64,000 nt of DNA from Bradyrhizobium sp. KBS0727 (GCF_005937885.2 NZ_CP042176.1:2351501-2415500), one strand, 5' to 3'. Shown: positions 45,403-54,109, numbered from the stretch's first letter. The notes: a model not told the origin generated them from the sequence alone. A program made the numbers and translations.

Positions 45403-46068
45403 GTGCGGGCTGAATTGACTACGGATTTGTTCGAGGCCGTTCCCGATGTGCGCCCGTCGCGTGAAGCGATGGCGGATGGCGCGGTGCTGCTGCGCGGATT
45501 CGTAAAACCCTTTGAGGGCGAATTGATCGCGAGCCTCCGCGAGATCGTCGCCCAGGCGCCGTTCCGGCGCATGTTCACGCCCGGCGGCCACCAGATGTCG
45601 GTGGCGATGACCAATTGCGGCCATGCCGGCTGGGTCACCGACCACAGCGGCTATCGCTATGACGGCATCGATCCCGTCTCCGGCAAACCCTGGCCGGCGA
45701 TGCCGCCGGTGTTTCGCACGCTGGCCGAGACGGCGGCGAGCGAAGGCGGCTTCGGAGGATTTGTGCCCGATGCCTGCCTGATCAACCGCTACGCGCCCGG
45801 CGCGCGAATGTCGCTGCATCAGGACCGCAACGAAAACGATTTCGGCGCACCGATCGTGTCGGTGTCGCTGGGTCTGCCCGCGACCTTTCTGTTCGGCGGC
45901 CCCAAGCGCGCCGACAAGCCGCAGCGCTACCGGCTGGAGCATGGCGACGTCGTGGTCTGGGGCGGGCCGTCGCGGCTGTTCTTTCATGGCGTCGCGCCGC
46001 TCTCCGACGGCGATCACGCCGTGATGGGCCGCCAGCGGATCAATCTGACGTTTCGCAAGGCGCGGTGA
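45403..46068 (+). CDS. alkB: AlkB-type DNA/RNA demethylase
   Basis: A 221-residue 2OG-Fe(II) dioxygenase that removes alkyl lesions (1-methyladenine, 3-methylcytosine) from nucleic acids. The metal ligands are in LHQDRNEND (HxD) and in RLFFHGVAP (distal His). The substrate- and cosubstrate-binding RQRINLTFR contains the RxxxxxR pair. GTG 45403 directly follows the upstream stop; a TTG four codons later is the alternative. No ada or alkA gene is adjacent. Confidence 0.92.
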   Translation: MRAELTTDLFEAVPDVRPSREAMADGAVLLRGFVKPFEGELIASLREIVAQAPFRRMFTPGGHQMSVAMTNCGHAGWVTDHSGYRYDGIDPVSGKPWPAMPPVFRTLAETAASEGGFGGFVPDACLINRYAPGARMSLHQDRNENDFGAPIVSVSLGLPATFLFGGPKRADKPQRYRLEHGDVVVWGGPSRLFFHGVAPLSDGDHAVMGRQRINLTFRKAR

Positions 46069-46076
46069 TTTTTCTT

Positions 46077-46269
46077 CCCTTCTCCCACCCCAACTCGGGT
46101 TTACCCGAGTTGGGCATTATATTTGTCGAAGTCGGATAGATCCGACTTCGATGGGAGAAGGTGGCGCGAAGCGCCGGATGAGGGGTCTCTCGCCGCGGAC
46201 AATGACCCCTCATCCGTCTCAATCGAGCTGTGCGCGATTGATCCACCTTCTCCCACAAGGGGAGAAGGG
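46077..46269. repeat. Long palindromic element, CCTTCTCCC family
   Basis: CCCTTCTCCCACC at the left and GGGGAGAAGGG at the right are inverted; inside are AACTCGGGTTTACCCGAGTT, a perfect hairpin, and GAAGTCGGATAGATCCGACTTC, another. About 190 bp, the longest of the elements here. It fills the gap between alkB and the transporter gene. A shorter relative is at 60.61 kb. Confidence 0.75.
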
Positions 46270-46325
46270 AAGAGCGTTCCATCGTGGGTTCCCATGGTTT
46301 ATGAATCATGGGCCGGGAGCCCGAA

Positions 46326-47573
46326 ATGACCACCACCGACATCAACGCCGACACCAGCGTCAGTCCTAACCGCACCGGCGTCTATCTGGCCGTGCTGCAA
46401 CTGGTGTTCACGCTGGGCTGGACCACTTATGTCATCTATCTGCCGAAGCTCGCGGCACAGGTCGGGATAGCGCCAACCGCTGTCATTCTGATCCTGATGC
46501 TGGATCAGGCGGTCTTCACCATCAGCGATACCGCGATGGGTATCGCCGCCGACAGGATCGCGGGACTGTTCGGCCGGATCGGCCTGTTCGTCGGCGTCCT
46601 GACCGCGGTCTCCTGCGCGGCGTTCGTCGCGCTGCCGCTTGTGGCCGGCGCCGGGCCGGGTGCACAGGTCTGGTTCATTGTTCTGATCCTGATCTGGGCT
46701 GTCACTTCGTCGGCGCTACGTGCGCCGCCGCTGACTCTGTTGGGCAAGCACCGCGCGCGGCCGAAAATTCCGTTTCTGGCGGCGCTGGCGATGCTGGGTT
46801 ACGGGCTTGCCGGCGCGGTGTCGCCCTATCTCGGCGTCGTGCTGCGAGACCAGGATCCTCGGCTTCCGTTTCTGATCTCCGGCCTGGCGCTGCTGATCAC
46901 GACTCTGGCGCTGTCGAAAGTCGAGCGCGGCGCGGCGCAGGACGCCGCAACGCCAGAACCGGCGACACCCGCAAAACCGCTCGGACGGATGCCGATCGTG
47001 TTCATCGCCTCGATGGTGATCCTGTCGCTCGGCTCCCAGCTGCATTTCAACATCAACAGCGCGCCGTTCTTCCTGCGATTTGCCAAGCCGGAGCAGTTGC
47101 AGTGGCTGCTGCCGGTGTTCTGGATCGGTTTCAATATCGCGATGTTTCCGGCCAGCGTCGTCGTCAAGCATCGCGGCGGGCTGTTCGTGATCGGCGTTGC
47201 GGGTTTGCTCGGCGCGCTGGCGGTGCTGGGCGCCGAGCTCGCGGGCAATCTGAACATGCTGATCGCCGCCCAGTTCGTTGCCGGCGCGGCATGGGGCTGC
47301 ATGCTGATGGCCGCGGTCTCGGCGGCGCTGGCGATCGGCGAAACCGGCGCCGAAGGCAAGGTGGTAGGGCTGGTATTTTCCGCGCTGGCGCTTGCGACGT
47401 TTGCGCGGATGGCGGCGGTGGCCGGCGGCCTGCAGAAGCTGCCGGAATACGCGCCGCTATTGCAGTGGGCGCCGGTAGCGTGCTGGTCGGTCGCCGGCGC
47501 CGGGCTGCTGGTGATCGCAGCATCCCGGGCGCAGCGGAGGTTGCAGGTGAGGAACGTTAGCTCCTCATCCTGA
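46326..47573 (+). CDS. MFS transporter
   Basis: A 415-residue 12-helix major-facilitator protein. After a short cytoplasmic start, TM1 begins at TGVYLAVLQLVFTLGW; the loop motif between helices 2-3 is present as DTAMGIAADRIAGLFGRIG. ATG 46326 has GGGAG eight bases upstream. The final codons (SSSS then TGA 47571-47573) lie inside a palindromic element, so the C-terminus was set by that element. No substrate can be given. Confidence 0.85.
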   Translation: MTTTDINADTSVSPNRTGVYLAVLQLVFTLGWTTYVIYLPKLAAQVGIAPTAVILILMLDQAVFTISDTAMGIAADRIAGLFGRIGLFVGVLTAVSCAAFVALPLVAGAGPGAQVWFIVLILIWAVTSSALRAPPLTLLGKHRARPKIPFLAALAMLGYGLAGAVSPYLGVVLRDQDPRLPFLISGLALLITTLALSKVERGAAQDAATPEPATPAKPLGRMPIVFIASMVILSLGSQLHFNINSAPFFLRFAKPEQLQWLLPVFWIGFNIAMFPASVVVKHRGGLFVIGVAGLLGALAVLGAELAGNLNMLIAAQFVAGAAWGCMLMAAVSAALAIGETGAEGKVVGLVFSALALATFARMAAVAGGLQKLPEYAPLLQWAPVACWSVAGAGLLVIAASRAQRRLQVRNVSSSS

Positions 47574-47657
47574 GGAGCAGGCGAAGCCTGCGTCTCGAAG
47601 GATGGCCACGCGCGTCATGGTTCGAGACGGCGCTAGCGCGCCTCCTCACCATGAGGG
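47563..47657. repeat. Palindromic element, CCCTCATCCTGAGGAGC family, overlaps a gene end
   Basis: CCTCATCCTGAGGAG and CTCCTCACCATGAGG are inverted; inner GCGTCTCGAA / TTCGAGACG pair. It provides the TGA stop of the transporter gene (47571-47573) and lies between the convergent transporter and thiamine enzyme genes. Confidence 0.85.
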
Positions 47658-47662
47658 AGAGC

Positions 47663-49291
47663 TTAGTTGTTCTTCGCCGGATGGATGAACGCCCACGGAG
47701 AGACTTCCGAATCCATCGGTACCTCGATTGCGATCACGTAAGGCCCGCCGTCGGCCAGCGCTTTTTCCAGCACGGGACGGAAATGATCGGGCGAGGTGAC
47801 GCGCGCGGCGCCGACGCCGAAGGATTCAGCCAGCTTGACGAAATCCGGATTGACCAGGTCGGATGCTACCACGCGGCCATCGAAGCGCTCGCGCTGATCG
47901 CGGCGCACGTTGCCGTAGGCGTTGTTGTTGAAGATCAGCGTTACCACGCCGATCCCAAATTGCACGGCGGTCGCCAATTCCTGAACCGCGAACATGAAGC
48001 CGCCGTCGCCGGTGATCGCGACGACCGGGCGGTCCGGATTGGCGACCTTGGCGCCGAGCGCGGTGGGGAAGCCCGAGCCGAGCGTGCCCTGGTAACCCGA
48101 AGAGATGAAGGTGCGCGGCTCGTAGATCGGAAAGCCGTACCAGGAGGTGAAGCCGACCTGCGATAGTTCGTCGGTGACGATCGCATTCGCCGGCAGCACC
48201 TCGCGCAGGATGTTCAGATAGGCCATCTGCGGCTGGACCCTCTGGATTTCCTGATGGGCTGCTGCCGTCGCCTCACGGATCGTGGCGCGCCGGCCGCTGG
48301 TCTTGCTGTAGCCGGCCTTCTTCACGGCGGCGGCAAGGTCAGCCGTGCCGGCCTTGGCATCGGCGATTACGGCGCAATCCGAAGTGAACCGTCGCATCTC
48401 GACCGGATCAATATCGATACGGATCGATTTCAGTCCATCGGGACGATAGGGCCAGCGTGTCATCGTCGGCAGTTCCAGCCGTGTGCCGATGCCGATCATC
48501 AGGTCGGTATTCGGCCACAGTTTGTAGGCCGCCGCCATGGTCAACCCGAGTTCATGGGCATTGGAGACGATGCCGCGGCCGCTGCGGAACGCCACCACCG
48601 GCGCGTCGATCATTTCGGCGAGTTCGAGGATTTCCTCAGCCGCGTGAATGGCGCCGCTGCCGACAAAGATCATCGGCGCCTTGCTGCCCTTGACGAGCGC
48701 GGCGGCGGTCTTGATGCGATCAGGGTCGGGCTTTGGCGCCGGGAACAGATCGAACGGTTTTGCCGGGCCGACGTCCGCGCGCTGGGTGAACACGTCCCAT
48801 GGCATTTCCAGCGACACCGGGCCGCGGCGTCCGGACAGCATCTCCTGGAAGGCGCGCGACACCATCGCGGGCGCGACATCCGGGTATTCGATCCGGTCGG
48901 CCCATTTCACAAAAGTCTTCAGCGTTGCCAGTTGATCCGGCATTTCGTGCAGATGGCCGCGGCCCTTGCCGAGGTATTGCGTCGGCACCTGGCCGGTCAG
49001 GCACAGCACCGGCTCGTTCGATCCGAACGCGGTCAACAGCGCCGCGCCGGCGTTGAGCACGCCGGGGCCGGGCACGACGCTGAACACGCCGGGGCGGCCG
49101 GTGGAGCGGGCGTAGCCATAGGCCATGTAGCCGCAGGCCTGCTCGTGCCGTGCGCCGATCACCTTGAGCTGCGCCTGATGGAAGGCGTCGAACAGGCCGT
49201 AGATCTGCGCGCCGGGGAGGCCGAACACGGTGTCGACGCCATGCGCGACGAGGCCATTGACGATTGCTTCGCCGCCGGAAGTTGAGGTCAT
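47663..49291 (-). CDS. Thiamine-diphosphate-dependent enzyme (acetolactate synthase/decarboxylase-like)
   Basis: A 542-residue ThDP enzyme with the three usual domains. The conserved glutamate is in ARHEQACGYMA near residue 50, and the cofactor-binding motif is GDGGFMFAV followed about 25 residues later by NNNAYGNV. It lacks clear signature residues that would separate acetolactate synthase, glyoxylate carboligase and 2-oxoacid decarboxylase. It is the last gene of the hpa operon (25 bases after the FAH gene), which suggests a substrate from aromatic acid breakdown. This is an unusual member of such a cluster. Confidence 0.85.
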   Translation of the reverse strand: MTSTSGGEAIVNGLVAHGVDTVFGLPGAQIYGLFDAFHQAQLKVIGARHEQACGYMAYGYARSTGRPGVFSVVPGPGVLNAGAALLTAFGSNEPVLCLTGQVPTQYLGKGRGHLHEMPDQLATLKTFVKWADRIEYPDVAPAMVSRAFQEMLSGRRGPVSLEMPWDVFTQRADVGPAKPFDLFPAPKPDPDRIKTAAALVKGSKAPMIFVGSGAIHAAEEILELAEMIDAPVVAFRSGRGIVSNAHELGLTMAAAYKLWPNTDLMIGIGTRLELPTMTRWPYRPDGLKSIRIDIDPVEMRRFTSDCAVIADAKAGTADLAAAVKKAGYSKTSGRRATIREATAAAHQEIQRVQPQMAYLNILREVLPANAIVTDELSQVGFTSWYGFPIYEPRTFISSGYQGTLGSGFPTALGAKVANPDRPVVAITGDGGFMFAVQELATAVQFGIGVVTLIFNNNAYGNVRRDQRERFDGRVVASDLVNPDFVKLAESFGVGAARVTSPDHFRPVLEKALADGGPYVIAIEVPMDSEVSPWAFIHPAKNN

Positions 49292-49316
49292 TGCACTGTC
49301 CAATCGCTCACAGGAT

Positions 49317-50189
49317 TTATAGGGCTTCGTCGATCACGCCGTTCTTCAGCACGCCGACGCCATCGGCTTCGACCTCGATGACGTCGCCGGGCTTGAGGTA
49401 GCGCGGCGGATCGAACCGAGCACCGGCCCCCGTTGGCGTGCCCGTGACGATGACGTCGCCAGGCACCAGCGTGGTGAAGGTCGAGATGTAGTTGAGGAGA
49501 TAGCGGAAGCCGAAGATCAGGCGGCCGGTGCGGTCGTCCTGCCGGGTCTCGCCATTCACCTTGGTGGTCAGGTGAATGTCCGCGATCTGGCTTTCGTGTG
49601 TATAAGGCACCAGCCACGGGCCGAGGCTGCCGGTGGAGTCAAAATTCTTGCCCTGGGTGACGTTGAACTTGGCGTGCCGGACCCAGTCGCGGATGGTGCC
49701 TTCGTTGCACAGCGTGATGGCGGCGATGTGGTCCAGCGCCGCGCTCTCCTTGATGTGCCGGCCGGCCTTGCCGATCACGATCACCAGTTCGCCCTCGTAA
49801 TCGAGCTGCGGCGAGGCGCGGGGCCGGACCAGCGGCGCGTTGTGGCCGACAAACGACCGCGGCGTGCGCATGAACATGCTCGGATATTTCGGCGCGTCCT
49901 GGCCGTCCTTGTACTCGGCGTTGCGGTCCGGGTAGTTCACGCCGATGCAGATGATCTTTTCCGGCGCGGGGATCGGTGGCTGCCAGACGATCGCATCGAG
50001 CGCATGATCGGGCGAACGGCGTGCCGCGTCCTCGGCAAGCTTCATCAGCGCGCCGGCCGCGATGGCTTCGCGCAGGGTCGGATACTCCTTCGCGAAACGC
50101 GCGGAGAGATCGACGACGCCGGCGTCGGTCACGGCGCCGTAGTGTGTGACGCCGCCGATCGAGTATGTCGCGAGAGGGTGTGAGGTCAT
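49317..50189 (-). CDS. Fumarylacetoacetate hydrolase family protein (possible HpaG)
   Basis: A 290-residue FAH-fold protein. The metal-binding residues are in DYEGELVIVIGKAG (E-x-E pattern) and in the GTPTGAGARFDP loop. In the homoprotocatechuate pathway the step after the isomerase is a decarboxylation of 5-oxopent-3-ene-1,2,5-tricarboxylate by HpaG, also a FAH-family enzyme, and no other candidate is in the operon. That assignment is inferred from position. It starts 12 bases after hpaD, with GAGAGGA before ATG 50189. Confidence 0.85.
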   Translation of the reverse strand: MTSHPLATYSIGGVTHYGAVTDAGVVDLSARFAKEYPTLREAIAAGALMKLAEDAARRSPDHALDAIVWQPPIPAPEKIICIGVNYPDRNAEYKDGQDAPKYPSMFMRTPRSFVGHNAPLVRPRASPQLDYEGELVIVIGKAGRHIKESAALDHIAAITLCNEGTIRDWVRHAKFNVTQGKNFDSTGSLGPWLVPYTHESQIADIHLTTKVNGETRQDDRTGRLIFGFRYLLNYISTFTTLVPGDVIVTGTPTGAGARFDPPRYLKPGDVIEVEADGVGVLKNGVIDEAL

Positions 50190-50201
50190 TGGTCCTCTCG
50201 C

Positions 50202-51185
50202 TCAATCCGCAATCGTGACATCGGCGATAAATGCCGGCTCGCGCACCGCCTGTCCTGCGAAGGGCGACCCCTCCTCGAACCAGGAGCGTGGCGCCGGCGC
50301 GCCCCACAGCGTCTGCCGGCGCGGGTCCTTCAGCGACCAGCGCAACGGCTCGTGGTCGTGGTCGCCCGTAAAATAGTCGCTGGTGTAGAGCTCGAGGCGA
50401 TGGCCGTCGGGATCGCGGACATAAAGAAAGAACGCGTTCGAAATGCCGTGGCGGCCGGGACCGCGCTCGATGTTCTTCAGAAAACCGCTGGAGGCCATGA
50501 CGTCGCAAAGATGCAGGATGTTCATCGCCGTCGGCACCCAATAGGCAAAGTGGTGCAGGCGAGGGCCTTTTCCGTTGGTGATGGCGAAGTCGTGCACATT
50601 GCCCTTGCGGTGCATCCAGGCGGCGGCGATGCGGCCGTTCGGCCCGTCCTCTTCTCCGTATTCGGTCAGCCGGAAGCCGAGCCGCGCGTAGAAGTCGACG
50701 GTGTTCTGTACTTCAGGGGAAAATACGTTGAAATGGTCGAGCCGCTGCGGATGGCAGCCCTTGTAGAGGTCGTAGCGCCGCAACAGATGCTGGCGCTTCT
50801 CCATCGACGCATAGAGTTCGAGCTGGAAGCCGAGCGGATCGGTGAATTGCAGCGTGCGGCCCTGGAACGGCTGCTCGGTGAAGGCGTAGGTGATGCCGTT
50901 CTCGGAAAAGAAGCTGGCAGCCTTGTCGAGATCGCCGTCGTTGCCGACCTTGAAGCCAAGGCGGTTGCAGGCTGCGACGGGCGCTTTGCGCAACACCAGC
51001 GAGTGATGCTGATGCTCCTCGCTGCCGCGTAAGTACACTGCTCTGTGGTCGCGATCCTCGACATGGAGGCCGACGGTGGTCTCGTAGAACGCCCGGCTCT
51101 TGTCCAGATCGACCACGTCGAGCACGGCGTGGCTTGAGCGGATGATATTGAAGGGGGGATCGAAGATGTGCGTCGGTACCGGCAT
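50202..51185 (-). CDS. hpaD: 3,4-dihydroxyphenylacetate 2,3-dioxygenase
   Basis: A 327-residue type I extradiol dioxygenase of the homoprotocatechuate (HPCD) group; it opens the ring of 3,4-dihydroxyphenylacetate between C2 and C3. The metal ligands can be read as His151 (LDHFNVF), His211 (RLHHFAYW) and Glu265 (GHRLELYTSD), and the acid-base His198 lies in NVHDFAI, matching the HPCD layout. The short carboxyl tail is also typical. It follows hpaE after a palindromic element. Confidence 0.93.
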   Translation of the reverse strand: MPVPTHIFDPPFNIIRSSHAVLDVVDLDKSRAFYETTVGLHVEDRDHRAVYLRGSEEHQHHSLVLRKAPVAACNRLGFKVGNDGDLDKAASFFSENGITYAFTEQPFQGRTLQFTDPLGFQLELYASMEKRQHLLRRYDLYKGCHPQRLDHFNVFSPEVQNTVDFYARLGFRLTEYGEEDGPNGRIAAAWMHRKGNVHDFAITNGKGPRLHHFAYWVPTAMNILHLCDVMASSGFLKNIERGPGRHGISNAFFLYVRDPDGHRLELYTSDYFTGDHDHEPLRWSLKDPRRQTLWGAPAPRSWFEEGSPFAGQAVREPAFIADVTIAD

Positions 51186-51205
51186 GCGTTTTCCCTGATT
51201 GAGTT

Positions 51206-51282
51206 CGTCATTCCGGGATGGTGCGCTAGCACCAGACCCGGAAGCTCGAGGTTCCGGGTTCGCTTCGCGTCCCGGAACGACG
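51206..51282. repeat. Palindromic element, CGTCATTCCGGG family, inside the hpa operon
   Basis: CGTCATTCCGGGATGG and CGTCCCGGAACGACG are inverted, with a core AACCTCGAGCTTCC-type hairpin. It lies in the 104 bases between hpaE and hpaD. Confidence 0.8.
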
Positions 51283-51289
51283 GTGAATA

Positions 51290-52828
51290 TTAGATTCCCA
51301 GTTTCTGAATCTTGTGCGTCCCGCGCGCCAGCGAGACGTGCTTGGTTTCCATATAGAAGTCGAACGAGTAATCGCCGCCGTCGCGGCCGATGCCTGACGA
51401 CTTCATGCCGCCGAAAGGCGTCGGCAGGTGGCGGACGTTTTCCGAGTTGAGCCAGATCATGCCGGCTTCCAGCGCATCGGCGACGCGAAGCGCGCGGCCC
51501 ATGTCGCCGGTCCAGACATAGCCGGTGAGGCCGTACTGCACGCCATTGGCGATTTCGATCGCGTCCGTCTCATCCCTGAACGGAATGACGGTCAGGAACG
51601 GACCGAACACTTCTTCCTGCGCCACCCGCATGTTCGCGTGTGCGCCGGTGACCAGCGTCGGCTCTACGTAATGCCCGCCGCCGGGGCCGTCATGCGGCTT
51701 GCCGCCGACGGCGATGGTGGCGCCGTCCTTGCGGGCGACCTCGAAATAGCTGCAGACCTTGGCAAGGTGCCGCTCGTGGATCAGCGGCCCGATTTCGGTG
51801 GCGGGATCGAGCGGATGGCCGACCTTCAGCGCCTTGACGCGGGCGGTGAGCTTTTCGATGAATTTATCGGCGATGCCCTGCTGGACCAGCAACCGGCTGG
51901 ATGAGGTGCAGCGCTCGCCGTTCAGCGAGTAGATCATGAAGACCACCGCATCGAGCGCGCGGTCGAGGTCGGCGTCGTCGAACACGATGACGGGGTTCTT
52001 GCCGCCGAGTTCGAAGTGCACCCGCTTCAGCGTCGGCGCGCCCTGCGCCATGATGGCCGAACCGGTCGAGCTCTCGCCGACGAAACCAATGGCCTTGATC
52101 GCGGGATGCTCGGTCAGCGCCTTGCCGGCTTCCTCGCCGATCCCGTGCACGGTGTTGAGCACGCCGTCGGGCAGGCCTGCCTGCCTGGCCAGCTTGGCCA
52201 GCAGGTCCGCGGTCACCGGCGACCATTCCGCCGGCTTGTGCACGACGGTGCAGCCGGCGGCCAGCGCCGGCGCGATCTTCCAGGTCGACAGCATGAACGG
52301 CGTGTTCCAGGGCGTGATCACGCCGACCGGGCCGATCGGTACCCGGGTCGAGATGTTCCAATGCTCGTCGCTTGGCGTGTTGAGGCCGTCGCGGGCCTCG
52401 GCGCATTTGTCGGCGAAGAAGCGGAAATTCTCGGCCGCCCGGATCGCGGCCTTGGCCATGAAGCGGTGGGCCTGGCCGGTATCGATGCATTCGAGCACGG
52501 CGATGTCGTCGGCATTGTCCTCGATCGCATCGGCGACGCGGTGCAGCAATTTCTTCCGCGCGGTCGCGGGCATGTCGCGCCAGGCCTTGAAGGCTCGGCT
52601 GGCCGCGGTCGCGGCGCGGTCGATGTCATCGGCGTTGCCGCGGGCGACGGACGCCAGCGCGGTGGTGCCGTCGACCGGGGATTTGGTCTCAAAAGTCTGT
52701 CCGGAGATCGACGGCACGCTCTTGCCGTCGATCAAGTGGTTGATGCCTTCGGCCTTTAGTTTGGCGAGCAGGGGGCCGACGCGGTCGCGGTTGGCCTTGA
52801 AGGCGTCCTTCGGTGTCACTTTATCCAT
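51290..52828 (-). CDS. hpaE: 5-carboxymethyl-2-hydroxymuconate-semialdehyde dehydrogenase
   Basis: A 512-residue NAD-dependent aldehyde dehydrogenase. The glutamate base lies in VHFELGGKNPVIVFDD and the nucleophilic cysteine in GERCTSSSRLLV; the NAD-binding GVITPWNTPFMLSTWKIAPA is intact. It oxidises the ring-cleavage product of HpaD. It overlaps hpaF by eight bases upstream, and its stop is just before the palindromic element in front of hpaD. Confidence 0.92.
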   Translation of the reverse strand: MDKVTPKDAFKANRDRVGPLLAKLKAEGINHLIDGKSVPSISGQTFETKSPVDGTTALASVARGNADDIDRAATAASRAFKAWRDMPATARKKLLHRVADAIEDNADDIAVLECIDTGQAHRFMAKAAIRAAENFRFFADKCAEARDGLNTPSDEHWNISTRVPIGPVGVITPWNTPFMLSTWKIAPALAAGCTVVHKPAEWSPVTADLLAKLARQAGLPDGVLNTVHGIGEEAGKALTEHPAIKAIGFVGESSTGSAIMAQGAPTLKRVHFELGGKNPVIVFDDADLDRALDAVVFMIYSLNGERCTSSSRLLVQQGIADKFIEKLTARVKALKVGHPLDPATEIGPLIHERHLAKVCSYFEVARKDGATIAVGGKPHDGPGGGHYVEPTLVTGAHANMRVAQEEVFGPFLTVIPFRDETDAIEIANGVQYGLTGYVWTGDMGRALRVADALEAGMIWLNSENVRHLPTPFGGMKSSGIGRDGGDYSFDFYMETKHVSLARGTHKIQKLGI

Positions 52829-53219
52829 GTGCCGTCTCCACTTTCAGAGCTTCGTGGATGTTGTTGCGTTTCCAACTGGTTTCCTCGTCGTTGATCTGCA
52901 TGTCGAACGACAGCGCGAACTTCGAGTTCGCAAACACCGGATCAAGATAGGCCGACAAGGCCTTGAAAATATGTTCGCCGGCCTTTTGCCGGGTGGAGAG
53001 GTCGCGGCCCTCGCCGAGCCGCAGCACCATATCGAGAAAGCCGAAATTCCTGGCGCCGTCGGCGATCGCGTAGTGCTCGCATTTGATGGCGCGGACGCGG
53101 ATGCCGCCGAGCGGGAAGATGCCGGTCTCGACCGCCGTCTTGCGAACCAGTTCCACCGCCGCGCCCATGTCGACGCGTCCATCGAGATTGGCTGAATATT
53201 CGATCGTGAAATGCGGCAT
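52821..53219 (-). CDS. hpaF: 5-carboxymethyl-2-hydroxymuconate delta-isomerase
   Basis: A 132-residue tautomerase-superfamily enzyme of the CHMI type. Proline follows the start Met (MPHFTIEYSANLDGRVD) and becomes the N-terminal catalytic base. The conserved residues GGIRVRAIKCEHYAI also match. It isomerises the product of HpaE. It sits between hpaH (27 bases upstream) and hpaE (overlapping). Confidence 0.92.
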   Translation of the reverse strand: MPHFTIEYSANLDGRVDMGAAVELVRKTAVETGIFPLGGIRVRAIKCEHYAIADGARNFGFLDMVLRLGEGRDLSTRQKAGEHIFKALSAYLDPVFANSKFALSFDMQINDEETSWKRNNIHEALKVETAHG

Positions 53220-53246
53220 GGGGTTACTCCCGCGATTGTTAAAGCA

Positions 53247-54053
53247 TCAGGCGAAGTAGCAGCTCACCGAGCCGTAAGCGCCGTAGTCGGCCTGGATGGT
53301 ATCACCCTTGCGGGTCTCGATCGGGCGAACGAACGATCCCGCCAGCACCACTTGGCCGGCTTCCAGCGCCAATCCATTGGGCGCGATCTTGTTGGCGAGC
53401 CATGCCACGGCTGTTGCCGGATGATTGAGCACGCCGGCTGCCAGCCCAGTTTCTTCCAACTGGCCGTTGCGATAGCAGAGCGCGCCGATCCAGCGCAGGT
53501 CGGCATCCATGGGGCGGATCGGGCGGCCGCCAAGCACGATGCCGGCATTGGCCGCATTGTCGGCGATGGTATCGAAGATCTTCCGGGTGGCCTTGGTCTG
53601 CGGATCGACCCGTTCAACCCTTGTGTCGAGGATCTCCAGCGCGGGGACTACGAAGTCGGTGGCGTTAAGGACGTCGAACATCGTGCAGTCGGGCCCGGAC
53701 AACCGCGATTTCATCACGAAGGCCAGCTCGGCCTCGACGCGGGTGGCGATGAAGCGCTCGGTCGGCACCAGCCCGCCATCGGCAAAGAACATGTCGTCGA
53801 GCAGGATGCCGGAGTCCGGCTCATCGATATTGAGCGCGCTCTGCATCGCCTTCGAGGTCAGGCCGATCTTGTGGCCCTTCACCGTCCGGCCCTGGGCGAT
53901 CTTCATCTCGACCCACGCCTTTTGAATGGCGTAGGAATCCCCGATCGTTATACCGGGGTGTTCGAGCGAAATCTGCCGGATCTGCTTGCGGGTCTTTTCG
54001 GCATGGTCGAGCCGCTCGGCGGCGCTGCGGATTTCGTCTTGGGAAAGGGCCAT
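53247..54053 (-). CDS. hpaH: 2-oxohept-3-ene-1,7-dioate hydratase
   Basis: A 268-residue enzyme, equal in length to known HpaH, with the FAH-related hydratase fold. Conserved parts: HKIGLTSKAMQSALNIDEPD, RVEAELAFVMKSRL and GSFVRPIETRKGDTIQADYG. It adds water to the enol double bond to give the aldolase substrate. ATG 54053 begins at the conserved MALSQDEIR; a longer reading to 54104 would run into the putative operator. It is the first gene of the leftward operon. Confidence 0.92.
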   Translation of the reverse strand: MALSQDEIRSAAERLDHAEKTRKQIRQISLEHPGITIGDSYAIQKAWVEMKIAQGRTVKGHKIGLTSKAMQSALNIDEPDSGILLDDMFFADGGLVPTERFIATRVEAELAFVMKSRLSGPDCTMFDVLNATDFVVPALEILDTRVERVDPQTKATRKIFDTIADNAANAGIVLGGRPIRPMDADLRWIGALCYRNGQLEETGLAAGVLNHPATAVAWLANKIAPNGLALEAGQVVLAGSFVRPIETRKGDTIQADYGAYGSVSCYFA

Positions 54054-54097
54054 GAGGGTCCGCCGTCGTTCGGCAAAAATGAGGTGCTGGAATTTGA

Positions 54098-54109
54098 TTA
54101 ACATGTTAA
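54098..54109. promoter_or_regulatory. Candidate HpaR operator
   Basis: TTAACATGTTAA is a perfect 12-base palindrome, 44 bases from hpaH ATG and 88 from hpaR ATG, in the 144-base divergent region. MarR-family repressors such as HpaR bind A/T-rich palindromes of about this length in this position. Confidence 0.7.
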
